The translations under genes and the position numbers were made by a program. This document shows, piece after piece, positions 18,727-28,932 of a stretch of DNA of 63,112 bases. Where the stretch lies: assembly GCF_900129075.1 (NCBI RefSeq), contig NZ_FQVH01000012.1, positions 1 to 63,112 of the forward strand, given 5' to 3'. The DNA is from Caldanaerobius fijiensis DSM 17918 (lineage in GTDB: Bacteria; Bacillota; Thermoanaerobacteria; Thermoanaerobacterales; Caldanaerobiaceae). Within the stretch, counting starts at the first letter, position 1, and each line of letters begins with the position of its first letter. The notes under the pieces are model-generated. The model did no database searches and was not told the DNA's origin. It was given only the letters and a program-made list of their open reading frames with translations.

Positions 18727-20682
18727 ATGCCTATAAATGATAGATTGCGCAATATAGGGATAGTAGCTCATGTAGATGCAGGCAAGACCACCACAACTGA
18801 ATACATGCTGTATTTAAGCGGTAAAATACGAGCTATAGGTAGTGTTGACGATGGGACGGCTCAAACCGACTACCTGGAGGTAGAAAGGGAGAGGGGTATT
18901 TCTGTATTGGCAGCGACGACGGTATTTAACTGGAAAGGCTATACCGTAAACCTCATAGATACACCGGGCCACATAGACTTTGTATCAGAAGTGGAGCGAT
19001 CACTGAGGGTTTTAGATGGCGCGATACTGATGATATCAGCTGTTGAGGGCATACAATCATATACAGAGGTGTTATGGAATGCCTTAAAAAAGATGAAGAT
19101 ACCTACTATATTTTTCATAAATAAGATGGATAGGATAGGGGCAGATGCCGATGGGCTAATTAGTGAGATAAAAGGTATGTTTACTGATAGGGCATTTGCT
19201 GTTCAGCACCCCATAGGGCGAGAAAATCAATTTAGAGGTGTTATAGATATATTTCAGGAGAATGAAATATCTGATGATGCAATAGATACGTTGTCAAGGG
19301 TAGATGATGAGGTCTTAAAGAGGTATATTGATGGCCAGGTTCTGGATAATCAATACCTTAAAGAAAGAACTATTGAGCTTGCAAGAAGGGCTGAGGTTTT
19401 TCCGATACTATTAGGTTCAGCTCAAAAAGGCATAGGTATAACCCAACTGATGGACGCTATAATAGATTTTCTTCCGGCACCACGTGGTGATGAAAACAGG
19501 CCGTTGTCGGCTATCGTGTTCAAAATCCAGAGAGATAAGACTATGGGTCGTCTTTCATATGTAAGGCTGTACGATGGCGTTATGAAAAATAGGGATGTGG
19601 TTTATAATGTCACCCAGGGCAAGGAGGGAAAAGTGGCTCAGATACGCAAAATGCACGTCAATGATTATGAGGACGTAGGAGAGGTTAGAGCGGGTGACAT
19701 AGCAGCTGTATGTGGGATCGATGCGCGTGTAGGTGATATAATAGGTTGTGCTGATGCCATTCCTCCTGAACATAAATTGGCAGTTCCACTGCTTACGGTA
19801 CAGGTGCGTCCCAAAAATAACAATGATTATTACAAATTGGTTGAAGCTCTGCAAGAATTGGATGAGGAAGATCCAACACTGGAATTTCAGTGGCATCAGG
19901 CCGAAAAGGAACTTCACATAAAGGTTATGGGCACGATTCAGATCGAAATTCTCTACAGCATATTGAAGGATCGCTTTGGTATTGAAGTGATCTTTGATGA
20001 GCCTATGGTTATATACAAAGAAACACCTGCTAAAAAGGGAGAAGGCTTTGTAGCTTATACCATGCCAAAACCTTGCTGGGCAGTATTGCGCTTTGCTATT
20101 GAACCAGGTGAACGTGGAAGCGGGTTGGTCTATAAATCCATTGTGAGCACGGATAAGATACGCAAAAGGTATCAAAACGATGTGGAGAGGACATTACCTG
20201 AGGCGCTTAAACAAGGCCTCTATGGTTGGGAGGTCACAGATCTTAAGGTTACTCTCATTGACGGAGAGGATCACGTAATGCATACCCATCCTCAGGATTT
20301 TGTAGTGGCTACCCCTATGGCTATAATGGACGGGCTTGTTAACACCGGCGTAAAGCTTCTAGAACCCATATTGTATTTTAAAATCATTACTCCGGAGGAA
20401 TTTGCGGGTAAAGTTTTAAACGATCTGGCGCAAATGAGAGCTGTTTTTAACAGTCCATGGATATCCAGGGGTATGGCTACAATAGAGGGAGAAATACCTC
20501 TTGCTACATCTATGAATTATCCGGCGCATCTGTCATCAGCTACAAAAGGCCGCTCCAATATGACAACCCGTTTTTTGCAGTATAAAGAGTGCCCTGAAGG
20601 TTTTGTGATAGAGCGAAAGCGCATAGGTGTTAATCCTCTGGATAGGTCCAAGTACATTTTGAGCGTAAGGGGAGCTCTTTAA
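18727..20682 (+). CDS. TetM/TetO-type ribosomal protection GTPase
   Basis: 651 residues, EF-G-like. GTPase motifs are AHVDAGKTTTTEYML, RGISVLAAT, DTPGHIDFVSEVERS and NKMDRIGAD. It lacks the length of true EF-G and ends with a TetM-like C-terminal helix (GFVIERKRIGVNPLDRSKY). Family members remove tetracycline from the ribosome or act as translation factors. Many Clostridia carry such chromosomal paralogues whose resistance role is unproven. GGGGGAG precedes ATG 18727. Its stop overlaps the convergent HD gene by 4 bp. Confidence 0.8.
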   Translation: MPINDRLRNIGIVAHVDAGKTTTTEYMLYLSGKIRAIGSVDDGTAQTDYLEVERERGISVLAATTVFNWKGYTVNLIDTPGHIDFVSEVERSLRVLDGAILMISAVEGIQSYTEVLWNALKKMKIPTIFFINKMDRIGADADGLISEIKGMFTDRAFAVQHPIGRENQFRGVIDIFQENEISDDAIDTLSRVDDEVLKRYIDGQVLDNQYLKERTIELARRAEVFPILLGSAQKGIGITQLMDAIIDFLPAPRGDENRPLSAIVFKIQRDKTMGRLSYVRLYDGVMKNRDVVYNVTQGKEGKVAQIRKMHVNDYEDVGEVRAGDIAAVCGIDARVGDIIGCADAIPPEHKLAVPLLTVQVRPKNNNDYYKLVEALQELDEEDPTLEFQWHQAEKELHIKVMGTIQIEILYSILKDRFGIEVIFDEPMVIYKETPAKKGEGFVAYTMPKPCWAVLRFAIEPGERGSGLVYKSIVSTDKIRKRYQNDVERTLPEALKQGLYGWEVTDLKVTLIDGEDHVMHTHPQDFVVATPMAIMDGLVNTGVKLLEPILYFKIITPEEFAGKVLNDLAQMRAVFNSPWISRGMATIEGEIPLATSMNYPAHLSSATKGRSNMTTRFLQYKECPEGFVIERKRIGVNPLDRSKYILSVRGAL

Positions 20683-21164
20683 TTTTTTCCGTCGGCATTT
20701 TGAAGCAATATTACATCTTCGTCAGCGGGATCCCTATCGTTATGATGTTCAATGAGGTATATTGAACGGCCTGGAAGGCCGATTTTTTTTGCCAATTTAC
20801 CGCCTATCTCGGGATGGTTATAGTATATATACAGGAAATACCATCTCTTTGAAAGTTTTACTGCGAGCTTATGCATAAACTTATCCAGCAATACTGCTAA
20901 AGCCTTCTTTAAAGGTGTGAGTGCATTTCCCTTCCCTATATCATGCATCAGAGCTGCTATAACCAGCTCGCGAGAAGCATCAGGGCGCATGTGTAAAACG
21001 CTATAAGCTACATCTATAGAATGCCTCTGCTCATACAGTGGTAGCTGTAAAAAAATTTTTAGCTGTTCGTCATTGAGGTATTTCGACAGAAATTTCCAGT
21101 CTTCATCATAAATTTTCGCTGTATAGTATGTATAAAATTGTTTACCCCTATAAAGATAATTCAA
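20679..21164 (-). CDS. HD-domain phosphohydrolase-like protein
   Basis: 161 residues from TTG 21164, chosen because AGAGGTGA lies 7 bases ahead; an ATG at 21185 would include that site. Residues contain the HD pattern: RHSIDVAY, then ALMHDIGKG (HD metal pair) and IEHHND. The family includes small cyclic-nucleotide or nucleotide phosphohydrolases; the substrate is unknown. It is convergent with the TetM-like gene and divergent from spoIIE. Confidence 0.75.
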   Translation of the reverse strand: MNYLYRGKQFYTYYTAKIYDEDWKFLSKYLNDEQLKIFLQLPLYEQRHSIDVAYSVLHMRPDASRELVIAALMHDIGKGNALTPLKKALAVLLDKFMHKLAVKLSKRWYFLYIYYNHPEIGGKLAKKIGLPGRSIYLIEHHNDRDPADEDVILLQNADGKN

Positions 21165-21231
21165 GTTATTATCACCTCTAAACATGTATTTTAAAGTTTA
21201 TTTTATCATATCGCTAGTCTTCGTTTAATAT

Positions 21232-21296
21232 TGTCGATAAAAAATTTTGTCCGTTGCCAAAAATATACATACAACTTTGCGATATGGTGATATAAT
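21232..21296 (+). promoter_or_regulatory. Candidate Spo0A box and -10 element upstream of spoIIE
   Basis: TTGTCGATAAA around 21231-21241 matches the Spo0A-P binding core TGTCGA, and TATAAT lies at 21291-21296, 35 bp before the spoIIE start. spoIIE of Bacillus is driven by Spo0A-P with a poor -35, and no good -35 is seen here either. This is a suggestion from motif and known regulation. Confidence 0.4.
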
Positions 21297-21330
21297 CCAG
21301 TAAAAACAATAATTGGGGAGGGGAATTGTG

Positions 21331-23421
21331 ATGGAACGCATTGAATTGCTTCCATACCAGAGGATTTATACACATAAGATGAAAGGAAGAGAGAAAATAA
21401 ATTTACGATTGGATGCAGGGATGGCATTAATTATTTTGTTTGGCTTTCTTGTTTCGAGGTCGCTGTTTTTTGACCAGACATTGCCATTTGGTCTCGCATT
21501 TTATGCTGCTGCATTAAAAAAAGAAAAAAGGTATATGATAATTGCACTGCCTGTTATTTTGGGTGTTGCTTTAACTGTTGGTTTGTTTGGCGCGTTATAT
21601 TATGCGGTTGCATTTACAGCTTTTACTATTTCCTATTTCTTTATTAAAGATCGTGATATTACAATATATGCAATAGTTTCATCAATATTACAATTTGGTA
21701 TATTGGGTATTGACTTGATAAATGACTTTATCCTCTATGACTTTATAATTTATGTATTGAGTGCAGCGGTGTGCTTTTCTATGACTTTTGTTTTTTATCA
21801 GTGTGTGCCTGCCATAGCAAAGGTCAATAGAAGAGTGCTGTCAAAAGAAGAAATAATAGCATTTGCCATTACAGCAGGTATTATCCTGTCCGGATTTTCA
21901 AAGGTGAAAGTTGCAGGATTTTCTATAGCCAATGTACTCTCTGTCCTGGCCGTAGTTACATCTGCCTTTGCTGGCGGTATAGGTGTAGGTTGTTCTGCAG
22001 GCCTTGTTGCGGGTTTTATTTCAAATCTGGCTCGTATAAACCCTGTGATTATTACTACATATGGCTTGGCGGGTTTGTTTTCCGGTTTGTTTAATAAATT
22101 AGGTAAGACAGGTTCCGTACTGGGTTTTGTCTTTAGTTATGGGCTTATGTATACCTACATTCCTTCACTGGGTGCACAGATGACCTTTTATGAGGTGCTT
22201 GCTTCTATAATGATGTTTATATTGCTGCCCAGATCCTTTATTTATACCCTGAGCGAATACGTGGATAAGGCTGTAAATAAACAAAAGGCTCTGGCTGATT
22301 ACAGTATCAGGGTGAAAAAGATGTCTTGTGAAAAAGTGAGAGATTTGTCGGATATATTCGGTGAAATAGCAGAAGACATGGAACAGCTTATACAAGCCGG
22401 GGAGGAAATACAAAATAACGATTATGCGGACAATAGGTTAAAAATTTTGGCACAGCAATTTAAGGGTATATCAGCAATATTGCGAAATCTATCTGATGAT
22501 ATGAACGCGGAAGTAGAGTTCTTAAACGATGTTGAGGATAGTATAAAAGTGGAACTGGATCGCCACGGTTTTGATATCAAAGATGTATATGTTTTGAAAA
22601 AAGGCGACAGAGTGGAAGTACAGATAGCGAAAAAGGTGTGTTACGGCAGCAAAGAATGTTTGAAGAGCATAATCCCTATTGTATCCAAATGTGTAGGTAA
22701 AAGAATGGTTCCTCTGCGAGATAGTTGTACCATAGATGAAAAGATGAGGACGTGTAGTTTAAGATTAGAAGAAGCTGATAAGTACGATGTGATTACGGCT
22801 GTTGTGAGCACGTCGAAAGAGCCGGTAAATGGTGATAATTTTAGCTTTCTTGAGTTGCCTTACGGCAAGTATATGATGGCGTTAAGCGACGGCATGGGGA
22901 CAGGAGCAAAAGCTGCCAGCGAAAGCAAATTGGCTTTAAAGCTGGTAGAACGGTTTAGTAAAGCAGGTTTTACAAAGGAAGCAGCTGTTAAATGTGTTAA
23001 CGCCCTTATGGCCCTAAGAAATCTGGAGTGCTTCAGCACACTGGATATGTGCCTTTTTGATAAATATACTGGAAAAGCAGAGTTTATAAAAATGGGTTCT
23101 TCTTCCACCTTTATAAAAAGAAAAGAGATGGTGGACGTAATCCGCTCCCATCAGTTGCCCCTTGGTATATTAAATAATGTAGATGTATCAGGGAAAAATA
23201 GTATTTTAGGGGATGGGGATATGCTGATAATGGTCACCGATGGCATTCTGGATGCTAACGATTTCATAAAAAGAGAACAGTGGCTGAAACAGCTGCTGAA
23301 AGAGATAGATGGGACACCGCAGGAGATGGCTCGAAAAATATCTGAAGAGACGCTAAAACTGACAAGAGGAAATGTTAAAGATGATATGACGGTTATGGTA
23401 TCTAAGATAGTAGCGGTGTAA
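21331..23421 (+). CDS. spoIIE: Stage II sporulation protein E (PP2C phosphatase)
   Basis: 696 residues from ATG 21331 (GGGGAGGGG upstream). The N-terminus has about ten hydrophobic helices, a central linker, and a C-terminal PP2C-type phosphatase with LSDGMGTGAKAASES and VTDGILDA metal-binding blocks. SpoIIE dephosphorylates SpoIIAA in the forespore to release sigma-F. It is somewhat shorter than the Bacillus protein. It heads the conserved cluster spoIIE-yabS-yabT-tilS-hpt-ftsH. Confidence 0.95.
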   Translation: MERIELLPYQRIYTHKMKGREKINLRLDAGMALIILFGFLVSRSLFFDQTLPFGLAFYAAALKKEKRYMIIALPVILGVALTVGLFGALYYAVAFTAFTISYFFIKDRDITIYAIVSSILQFGILGIDLINDFILYDFIIYVLSAAVCFSMTFVFYQCVPAIAKVNRRVLSKEEIIAFAITAGIILSGFSKVKVAGFSIANVLSVLAVVTSAFAGGIGVGCSAGLVAGFISNLARINPVIITTYGLAGLFSGLFNKLGKTGSVLGFVFSYGLMYTYIPSLGAQMTFYEVLASIMMFILLPRSFIYTLSEYVDKAVNKQKALADYSIRVKKMSCEKVRDLSDIFGEIAEDMEQLIQAGEEIQNNDYADNRLKILAQQFKGISAILRNLSDDMNAEVEFLNDVEDSIKVELDRHGFDIKDVYVLKKGDRVEVQIAKKVCYGSKECLKSIIPIVSKCVGKRMVPLRDSCTIDEKMRTCSLRLEEADKYDVITAVVSTSKEPVNGDNFSFLELPYGKYMMALSDGMGTGAKAASESKLALKLVERFSKAGFTKEAAVKCVNALMALRNLECFSTLDMCLFDKYTGKAEFIKMGSSSTFIKRKEMVDVIRSHQLPLGILNNVDVSGKNSILGDGDMLIMVTDGILDANDFIKREQWLKQLLKEIDGTPQEMARKISEETLKLTRGNVKDDMTVMVSKIVAV

Positions 23422-23476
23422 GGTTGTATAATGGTGAGTTTTGGTGGCAATAATTACTAAAAAAGGAGGTAATAAT

Positions 23477-24157
23477 ATGCCACTAAAACTCATTACTCTT
23501 GTTACGGACGGCAAATCTAATGTAGGGGGCAATCCGGTAGATGCTGCGGCAGACGCGAAAAAAATGGGTATAATAGTAAATTCTATTGGCATCATGGACA
23601 GAGATGATGTGGGAGCTACAGAGGTCAGGGAGATCGCCAGAGCGGGTGGAGGCTTATACGAGCTTACGCGTATAGAAGAATTATCGGAGACCATGCAGGC
23701 GTTGACCCAAAAATCAGTTCAGGTGACGATAGAGGAGATAGTAAACAGCCATATAAAGGGTATAATAGGTAAAGATTTAAAAGATATCAACCCGATCGTA
23801 AGGAGCCAGGTGAGCAGTTATATAGAGTCACTGGCAGATGAAACCGATGTAGAAATGGCGATTTTAATGGATACCAGCGGCAGCATGTTATACAAGATCA
23901 ATGCTGCCAGGGTCAGCGTCGTAGATCTTTTAAAGACTTTAAGTGGTCGAAAAGGACGTTTTTCAGTAGCTTTACTCCAATTCCCGGGGATTGACAGTAT
24001 GGTAAAGGTACTCTGTGATTTTACCGACGATCCTCAGGAGTTAGAGCAAATCGTAACTTCTGTAGGTACAGGAGGCTGTACGCCTACGGCTATCGCTATA
24101 AGAGAGGCCATTTCCATGCTGGTGAAGCAACCTGAACTACGTGAATACACGCTATGA
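23477..24157 (+). CDS. yabS: VWA-domain protein, YabS-like
   Basis: 226 residues from ATG 23477 (AAAGGAGGT upstream). The first 70 residues (LITLVTDGKSNVGGNPVDAA, IIVNSIGI) look like the second half of a von Willebrand A fold. From about residue 130 a new VWA domain begins with the MIDAS motif MDTSGSMLYK and ends without its usual last strands. It occupies the yabS position of Bacillus between spoIIE and the kinase. The ATGA overlap couples it to the kinase. Function is unproven. Confidence 0.75.
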   Translation: MPLKLITLVTDGKSNVGGNPVDAAADAKKMGIIVNSIGIMDRDDVGATEVREIARAGGGLYELTRIEELSETMQALTQKSVQVTIEEIVNSHIKGIIGKDLKDINPIVRSQVSSYIESLADETDVEMAILMDTSGSMLYKINAARVSVVDLLKTLSGRKGRFSVALLQFPGIDSMVKVLCDFTDDPQELEQIVTSVGTGGCTPTAIAIREAISMLVKQPELREYTL

Positions 24158-25020
24158 GGATAAGAGAAGGGGATATTATAAAGGGCCGCTGGAGCAAAAA
24201 ATCCTATGAAGTCATAAAAAAATTAGGTGAAGGCGGCCTTGGGATTGTTTTTTTGACCAAGTGCATGGACGATGGCCAGAAATATGCGGTAAAGGTTTTT
24301 GATAATGTCATGAATGCAGCTAGAGAGTACAGGCTTTTAAAAGAGTTTTCTCACCTTCAGTATATACCTTATGTTTATGGGCTTGATGATATGCTCTCGG
24401 GACAAGCCGGGTTTATTGTGATGGAATATATACATGGTGACAATCTGCAGAGCTTTCTAAAGTGTTATAAGCTTTCAGTTAAAAATGTCATTGGGATTTC
24501 TGTGGTTCTTTTAAAATTGCTTGGCGAATTTCATAAAAAAGGCTATGCATATGCAGATCTTAAACCTGAAAATATTATGATAGATAAAAACAAAAAACTC
24601 CTGCGCATCGTAGATATCGGTGGCCTGATGAAATTTGGAATGGGAGTTAAAGAATATACTCCTCGATTTGACAGAGCATCATGGGGTTATGGACTTAGAA
24701 AGGCAGATAGGGCTTATGATTTATTTGGCCTGGGAATATTGCTATTGGAGCTCTTATCTGGCAGAAGATGTAATCCTGATAGATGTGAGCTAAAGGATTT
24801 GCTCCGTAATATTAAGTTTACATCCCCGGTTGTGTATAATATCGTAGAGATGTGCTTTAAAGGAGAAGATGTTAACAGAGTATTTGATTATGCTTACAGT
24901 AATTACAAGAAGGAGAACATGGCCGCTGCAAAAATTGATAAATTTTTGAATATATTTTTGACAGTGGGCCTAGTTTTTCTTTTTTTATTTGTGTTGATAT
25001 GGTATAATACTATATTATAA
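24154..25020 (+). CDS. yabT: Hanks-type Ser/Thr protein kinase, YabT/PrkD-like
   Basis: 288 residues. Motifs are the glycine loop LGEGGLGIVFL, VAIK-type Lys in YAVKVFD and a catalytic loop YADLKPENIMID. The DFG position reads DIG (RIVDIGGLMKFG). A C-terminal hydrophobic helix (LNIFLTVGLVFLFLFVLIWY) would anchor it in the membrane, as in Bacillus YabT. YabT acts in sporulation and DNA-related signalling. It overlaps the vWA gene by 4 bp and lies 20 bp before tilS. Confidence 0.8.
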   Translation: MRIREGDIIKGRWSKKSYEVIKKLGEGGLGIVFLTKCMDDGQKYAVKVFDNVMNAAREYRLLKEFSHLQYIPYVYGLDDMLSGQAGFIVMEYIHGDNLQSFLKCYKLSVKNVIGISVVLLKLLGEFHKKGYAYADLKPENIMIDKNKKLLRIVDIGGLMKFGMGVKEYTPRFDRASWGYGLRKADRAYDLFGLGILLLELLSGRRCNPDRCELKDLLRNIKFTSPVVYNIVEMCFKGEDVNRVFDYAYSNYKKENMAAAKIDKFLNIFLTVGLVFLFLFVLIWYNTIL

Positions 25021-25040
25021 ATGCACCTGGGGGAAACAAT

Positions 25041-26426
25041 GTGTTAGCAGAGGATACGATAAAAAAATATGAGATGATTCATCGGGGAGACCGGATAATT
25101 GTGGCAGTATCGGGCGGCCCTGATTCTGTGTGCCTTTTACATATCTTATTTAAACTTAAGGAAAGGTATGATCTGACTCTCTTTGTCGCACATGTTAATC
25201 ATCAATTAAGGGGATTGCAGGCTGAGGAAGATATGCGCTTTGTCAGGGATATGGCAGAAGACCTTGGCTTGCCTTTTTATGTTAAAGTAGAAGATGTGGC
25301 CAAAGTGGCATCAGATTTGCATATGACTTTAGAACAAGCGGGCAGGTATGTAAGGTACAGCTTTTTCAGGGAACTTAAAAAGCAATTGAATGCAGATAAA
25401 ATTGCGGTGGCCCACAATATGGACGACCAGGCCGAGACGGTATTGCTTCACCTTTTACGGGGCAGTGGTATGCATGGGTTAACCGGTATGAGTCCGGTTT
25501 CGGGAGATATCATAAGACCTCTTATCGAGTCAAAGCGCCAGGATATAGAAGCGTATATTAAAGAAAATGGCTTGAAGTATAGAATAGATCATACCAATTA
25601 TGAAGCCAATTATACCAGAAACAGGATAAGGCTTGAGCTCATACCATATCTAAAAGAGCACTTTAATAAAAGAATAACCGATGCAATTGCTCAAACGGCA
25701 GAGATATTGCGGGAGGAAGACAATTATATTCAGAAGAAGGTTCAGGAAGCTTATGAAAAGATATGTTCTGAAAGCCGGGATATTGTACAGATTGACTTAA
25801 AGGAATTTATTGAACTGGAGCCGGCTATTAAAAGACGTCTTATAAAAAAGGCGATTCAGGCCGTAAAAGGCCATGACCTGAATATAGAATTTAAGCATAT
25901 AAACTACATTATGGATTTTGCTCAGCGAGGGAGGACCGGTGAGCGCATAGATATCCCTGGTAATGTCTGTGTGGGATTGCAGTACGGCAAAATCAAATTT
26001 TTCCTTTCGTCAAGTATTTTGGCCGCAACCGATTTTTCGTATAATCTCATTATACCCGGTGAGACCTATATTGGCGAATTAAATGCCCGCATTTATGCGG
26101 CCATAGAAGCCAGCGTTCAGCTTGATTTTAAAGATAGGTATAAGGCTTATCTTGATTATGAGAAGCTCCCTGGTGATCTGGTGGTTAGAACGCGAAAAAA
26201 TGGAGACTATATAGTACCTTTTGGTATGCAGGGGCGCAAAAAACTAAAGGATTACTTTATTGATGCAAAAATACCCTTTGATATGAGGAATAAAATCCCG
26301 TTAATTGCATCAGGGAACGAAATAGTATGGATTGTAGGGCATAGAATTAATGAAAAATATAAGGTAACAGAGAAGACAAGAAAATTTTTGGTTTTGAGTT
26401 ATGAAGGAGGTTGTAGCGATGTTTGA
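25041..26426 (+). CDS. tilS: tRNA(Ile)-lysidine synthetase
   Basis: 461 residues from GTG 25041 (GGGGGA upstream). PP-loop SGGPDSV at residues 24-30, with DDQAETVLLHLLRGSG and the C-terminal TilS domains (KLKDYFIDAKIPFDMR). It ligates lysine to C34 of the AUA-reading tRNA-Ile. Size and layout are normal. Its end overlaps hpt by 8 bp, as in other Firmicutes. Confidence 0.95.
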   Translation: MLAEDTIKKYEMIHRGDRIIVAVSGGPDSVCLLHILFKLKERYDLTLFVAHVNHQLRGLQAEEDMRFVRDMAEDLGLPFYVKVEDVAKVASDLHMTLEQAGRYVRYSFFRELKKQLNADKIAVAHNMDDQAETVLLHLLRGSGMHGLTGMSPVSGDIIRPLIESKRQDIEAYIKENGLKYRIDHTNYEANYTRNRIRLELIPYLKEHFNKRITDAIAQTAEILREEDNYIQKKVQEAYEKICSESRDIVQIDLKEFIELEPAIKRRLIKKAIQAVKGHDLNIEFKHINYIMDFAQRGRTGERIDIPGNVCVGLQYGKIKFFLSSSILAATDFSYNLIIPGETYIGELNARIYAAIEASVQLDFKDRYKAYLDYEKLPGDLVVRTRKNGDYIVPFGMQGRKKLKDYFIDAKIPFDMRNKIPLIASGNEIVWIVGHRINEKYKVTEKTRKFLVLSYEGGCSDV

Positions 26427-26961
26427 ACAGGATATTTCAGAGATATTGATAGGTGAGGATGAGTTAAAAGACAAGGTTAAAGAGCTCGGCCGGATTATAA
26501 CACGTGATTATGCTGGCAAAGAGCCTGTACTCATAGGAGTTTTAAAGGGTGCTATCATGTTTATATCAGACCTGATAAGGTATATTGATCTTCCCATCAC
26601 TATAGATTTTATGGCTATATCCAGCTATGGCGCTTCCACTCGTTCATCAGGAGTTGTAAAGATTATAAAAGATCTGGATCACAGCATACAAGATAAGGAT
26701 GTCATCATTATAGAGGATATAATAGACAGCGGCCTTACTTTGAGCTATTTGCGAAAAAATCTCATGGAGAGAGGTCCCAGGAGTATAAAGATATGTACGC
26801 TCCTGGATAAGCCTGAGAGAAGAATGACCGATGTAAAAGTAGATTATGTCGGCTTTACTATACCTGATAAATTTGTAGTGGGGTATGGCCTTGATTATGC
26901 TGAAAAGTACAGGAACCTTCCTTATATAGGGGTGTTAAAACCGGAGATATATAATGATTAA
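26419..26961 (+). CDS. hpt: Hypoxanthine phosphoribosyltransferase
   Basis: 180 residues from ATG 26419 (AAGGAGGTTG 8 bp upstream, inside the tilS end). The PRPP-binding motif VIIIEDIIDSGLTLSYL and FMAISSYG loop are typical of HPRT. It salvages hypoxanthine and guanine to nucleotides. Position tilS-hpt-ftsH is conserved. Confidence 0.95.
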   Translation: MFEQDISEILIGEDELKDKVKELGRIITRDYAGKEPVLIGVLKGAIMFISDLIRYIDLPITIDFMAISSYGASTRSSGVVKIIKDLDHSIQDKDVIIIEDIIDSGLTLSYLRKNLMERGPRSIKICTLLDKPERRMTDVKVDYVGFTIPDKFVVGYGLDYAEKYRNLPYIGVLKPEIYND

Positions 26962-27038
26962 ACTAACCTAATTTGTTTTTTGTAAATTTATATGGTAAAA
27001 TATCTTTGTCATATAATGTAATGAGGGGAGGCAAAGGC

Positions 27039-28838
27039 TTGAATAAGTTCTTGAAAAGCGCCAGTTTTTACATTCTGGTATTGATAGCTATATACGCCAT
27101 TGTGCAACTATGGGGAACAGCTACGCCAGAACAACCGCTAAAATATAATTATACACAATTGGTGCAACAGATAAGGAATAACAACGTCAGCGAGCTAACT
27201 ATTATAGATAAAAATGTGATGGGGACATTAAAAGATGGTACGAGATTTCAAAGCTATATACTGGATACCACCAGTTTCAGCCAGTTCTTACAGCCTTATA
27301 TAGATAGAGGCCTTGTAGTTAATCCGCAGCCCGTATCTGAGCCGCCGTGGTGGTTGCAGCTGTTGCCCACTGCCGCATTTATCGTACTGTTTGTGATATT
27401 TTGGTTGATATTTATACAGCAATCACAAGGCGGCGGGAGTAGAGTGATGAGCTTTGGCAAGAGCAGGGCAAAGATGCTTAATGAAGATAAAAGAAGGGTT
27501 ACTTTCAATGATGTGGCAGGAGCCGATGAAGAAAAAGAGGAATTAAAAGAGATTGTAGAGTTTTTAAAATCTCCCAGGAAGTTCATAGAGTTAGGGGCGA
27601 GGATACCTAAAGGAGTTTTACTGGTTGGGCCTCCCGGAACCGGTAAGACTCTATTAGCCCGCGCTGTAGCCGGTGAAGCAGGTGTGCCTTTTTTTAGTAT
27701 CAGTGGATCTGACTTTGTGGAGATGTTTGTGGGCGTTGGCGCAGCAAGAGTGAGAGATCTATTTGAGCAAGCCAAGAAAAATTCACCGTGTATAGTGTTT
27801 ATTGATGAGATCGATGCTGTGGGACGCCATAGAGGTGCTGGTCTGGGAGGAGGCCATGATGAGAGAGAACAGACGCTAAACCAGCTTCTGGTGGAAATGG
27901 ATGGTTTCAGTGTAAATGAGGGTATTATAATCCTTGCTGCTACCAATAGACCCGACATATTGGACCCCGCCCTTTTGAGACCCGGGCGATTTGATAGACA
28001 GGTGGTGGTAGGTATACCCGATGTGAAGGGGAGGGAAGAGATATTAAAAGTGCATTCCCGAAATAAACCCCTAGCTCCTGATGTAGATTTAAAAGTATTG
28101 GCAAAGAGGACGCCAGGTTTTACAGGAGCTGATCTTGAGAATCTTATGAATGAAGCTGCTCTTTTGTCTGCTCGAAGAGGCAAAAAGCAGATATCTATGG
28201 AAGAACTGGAAGAATCCATTACTAAGGTTATTGCGGGTCCTGAGAAGAAGAGCAGGGTTATAACTGAGGAAGATAAAAAACTGACGGCGTACCATGAAGC
28301 GGGTCATGCCGTCGTAGCCAAATTACTCCCTCATGCTGATCCTGTTCACGAAGTGTCTATTATACCCAGAGGCAGGGCGGGCGGCTATACTATGAGCCTT
28401 CCGGAAAAAGACAGGTATTATATATCCAAGTCTGAGATGCTGGATCAAATCGTGCAGCTATTAGGGGGAAGAGTTGCTGAAAAATTGGTGCTGAACGATA
28501 TAAGCACAGGCGCTCAAAATGACCTGGAGAGGGCTACGAAAATCGCCCGTGAGATGGTGACAGAGTACGGCATGAGTGAAAAACTCGGGCCCATGATATA
28601 CGGTTCAGATAGGGATGAGATATTTATAGGTAGAGACCTAGGGAGGGCTCGAAATTATAGTGAAGAGGTAGCTGCTGAAATTGATAGCGAGATGAGGCGT
28701 ATAATTGAAGAGTGTTATAAAAGGGCGGAAGAGTTGTTAAGTGAAAATATAAATAAACTTCACGGTGTGGCTAAAGCGCTTATAGAGAAAGAAAAACTGA
28801 ACAAAGAAGAGTTTGAGGAAGTATTTGCTAGTGCATAA
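27039..28838 (+). CDS. ftsH: ATP-dependent zinc metalloprotease FtsH
   Basis: 599 residues from TTG 27039 (GGGGAGGC upstream). Two N-terminal transmembrane helices flank an outer domain. The AAA module has GPPGTGKT near residue 197, IDEIDAVGR, the second region of homology [19 protein letters not shown], and zinc site HEAGH near 419. It degrades membrane and regulatory proteins as a hexamer. Size is normal. A terminator-like hairpin follows. Confidence 0.96.
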   Translation: MNKFLKSASFYILVLIAIYAIVQLWGTATPEQPLKYNYTQLVQQIRNNNVSELTIIDKNVMGTLKDGTRFQSYILDTTSFSQFLQPYIDRGLVVNPQPVSEPPWWLQLLPTAAFIVLFVIFWLIFIQQSQGGGSRVMSFGKSRAKMLNEDKRRVTFNDVAGADEEKEELKEIVEFLKSPRKFIELGARIPKGVLLVGPPGTGKTLLARAVAGEAGVPFFSISGSDFVEMFVGVGAARVRDLFEQAKKNSPCIVFIDEIDAVGRHRGAGLGGGHDEREQTLNQLLVEMDGFSVNEGIIILAATNRPDILDPALLRPGRFDRQVVVGIPDVKGREEILKVHSRNKPLAPDVDLKVLAKRTPGFTGADLENLMNEAALLSARRGKKQISMEELEESITKVIAGPEKKSRVITEEDKKLTAYHEAGHAVVAKLLPHADPVHEVSIIPRGRAGGYTMSLPEKDRYYISKSEMLDQIVQLLGGRVAEKLVLNDISTGAQNDLERATKIAREMVTEYGMSEKLGPMIYGSDRDEIFIGRDLGRARNYSEEVAAEIDSEMRRIIEECYKRAEELLSENINKLHGVAKALIEKEKLNKEEFEEVFASA

Positions 28839-28839
28839 A

Positions 28840-28867
28840 AGGGTTTTTAAAACCCTGTTTTTTTTGA
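28840..28867 (+). terminator. Terminator-like hairpin after ftsH
   Basis: AGGGTTT/AAACCCT (28840-28856) is followed by a run of eight T. The stem is short but the U-tract is strong. Confidence 0.6.
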
Positions 28868-28932
28868 TTTTTTTTGTTATAATAGGTTTGATTAAAAATT
28901 TTAGAAAAAATTTTAGAAAGGTCGTGAGATTA

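Noticed and set aside
19555-20175. Minus-strand open frame of 206 codons inside the TetM-like gene
   Set aside because: No ribosome site and full overlap with a conserved coding region.
27296-28219. Long minus-strand open frame of 307 codons inside ftsH
   Set aside because: It is the antisense shadow of a highly conserved gene and has Ser/Pro-rich composition typical of such shadows.
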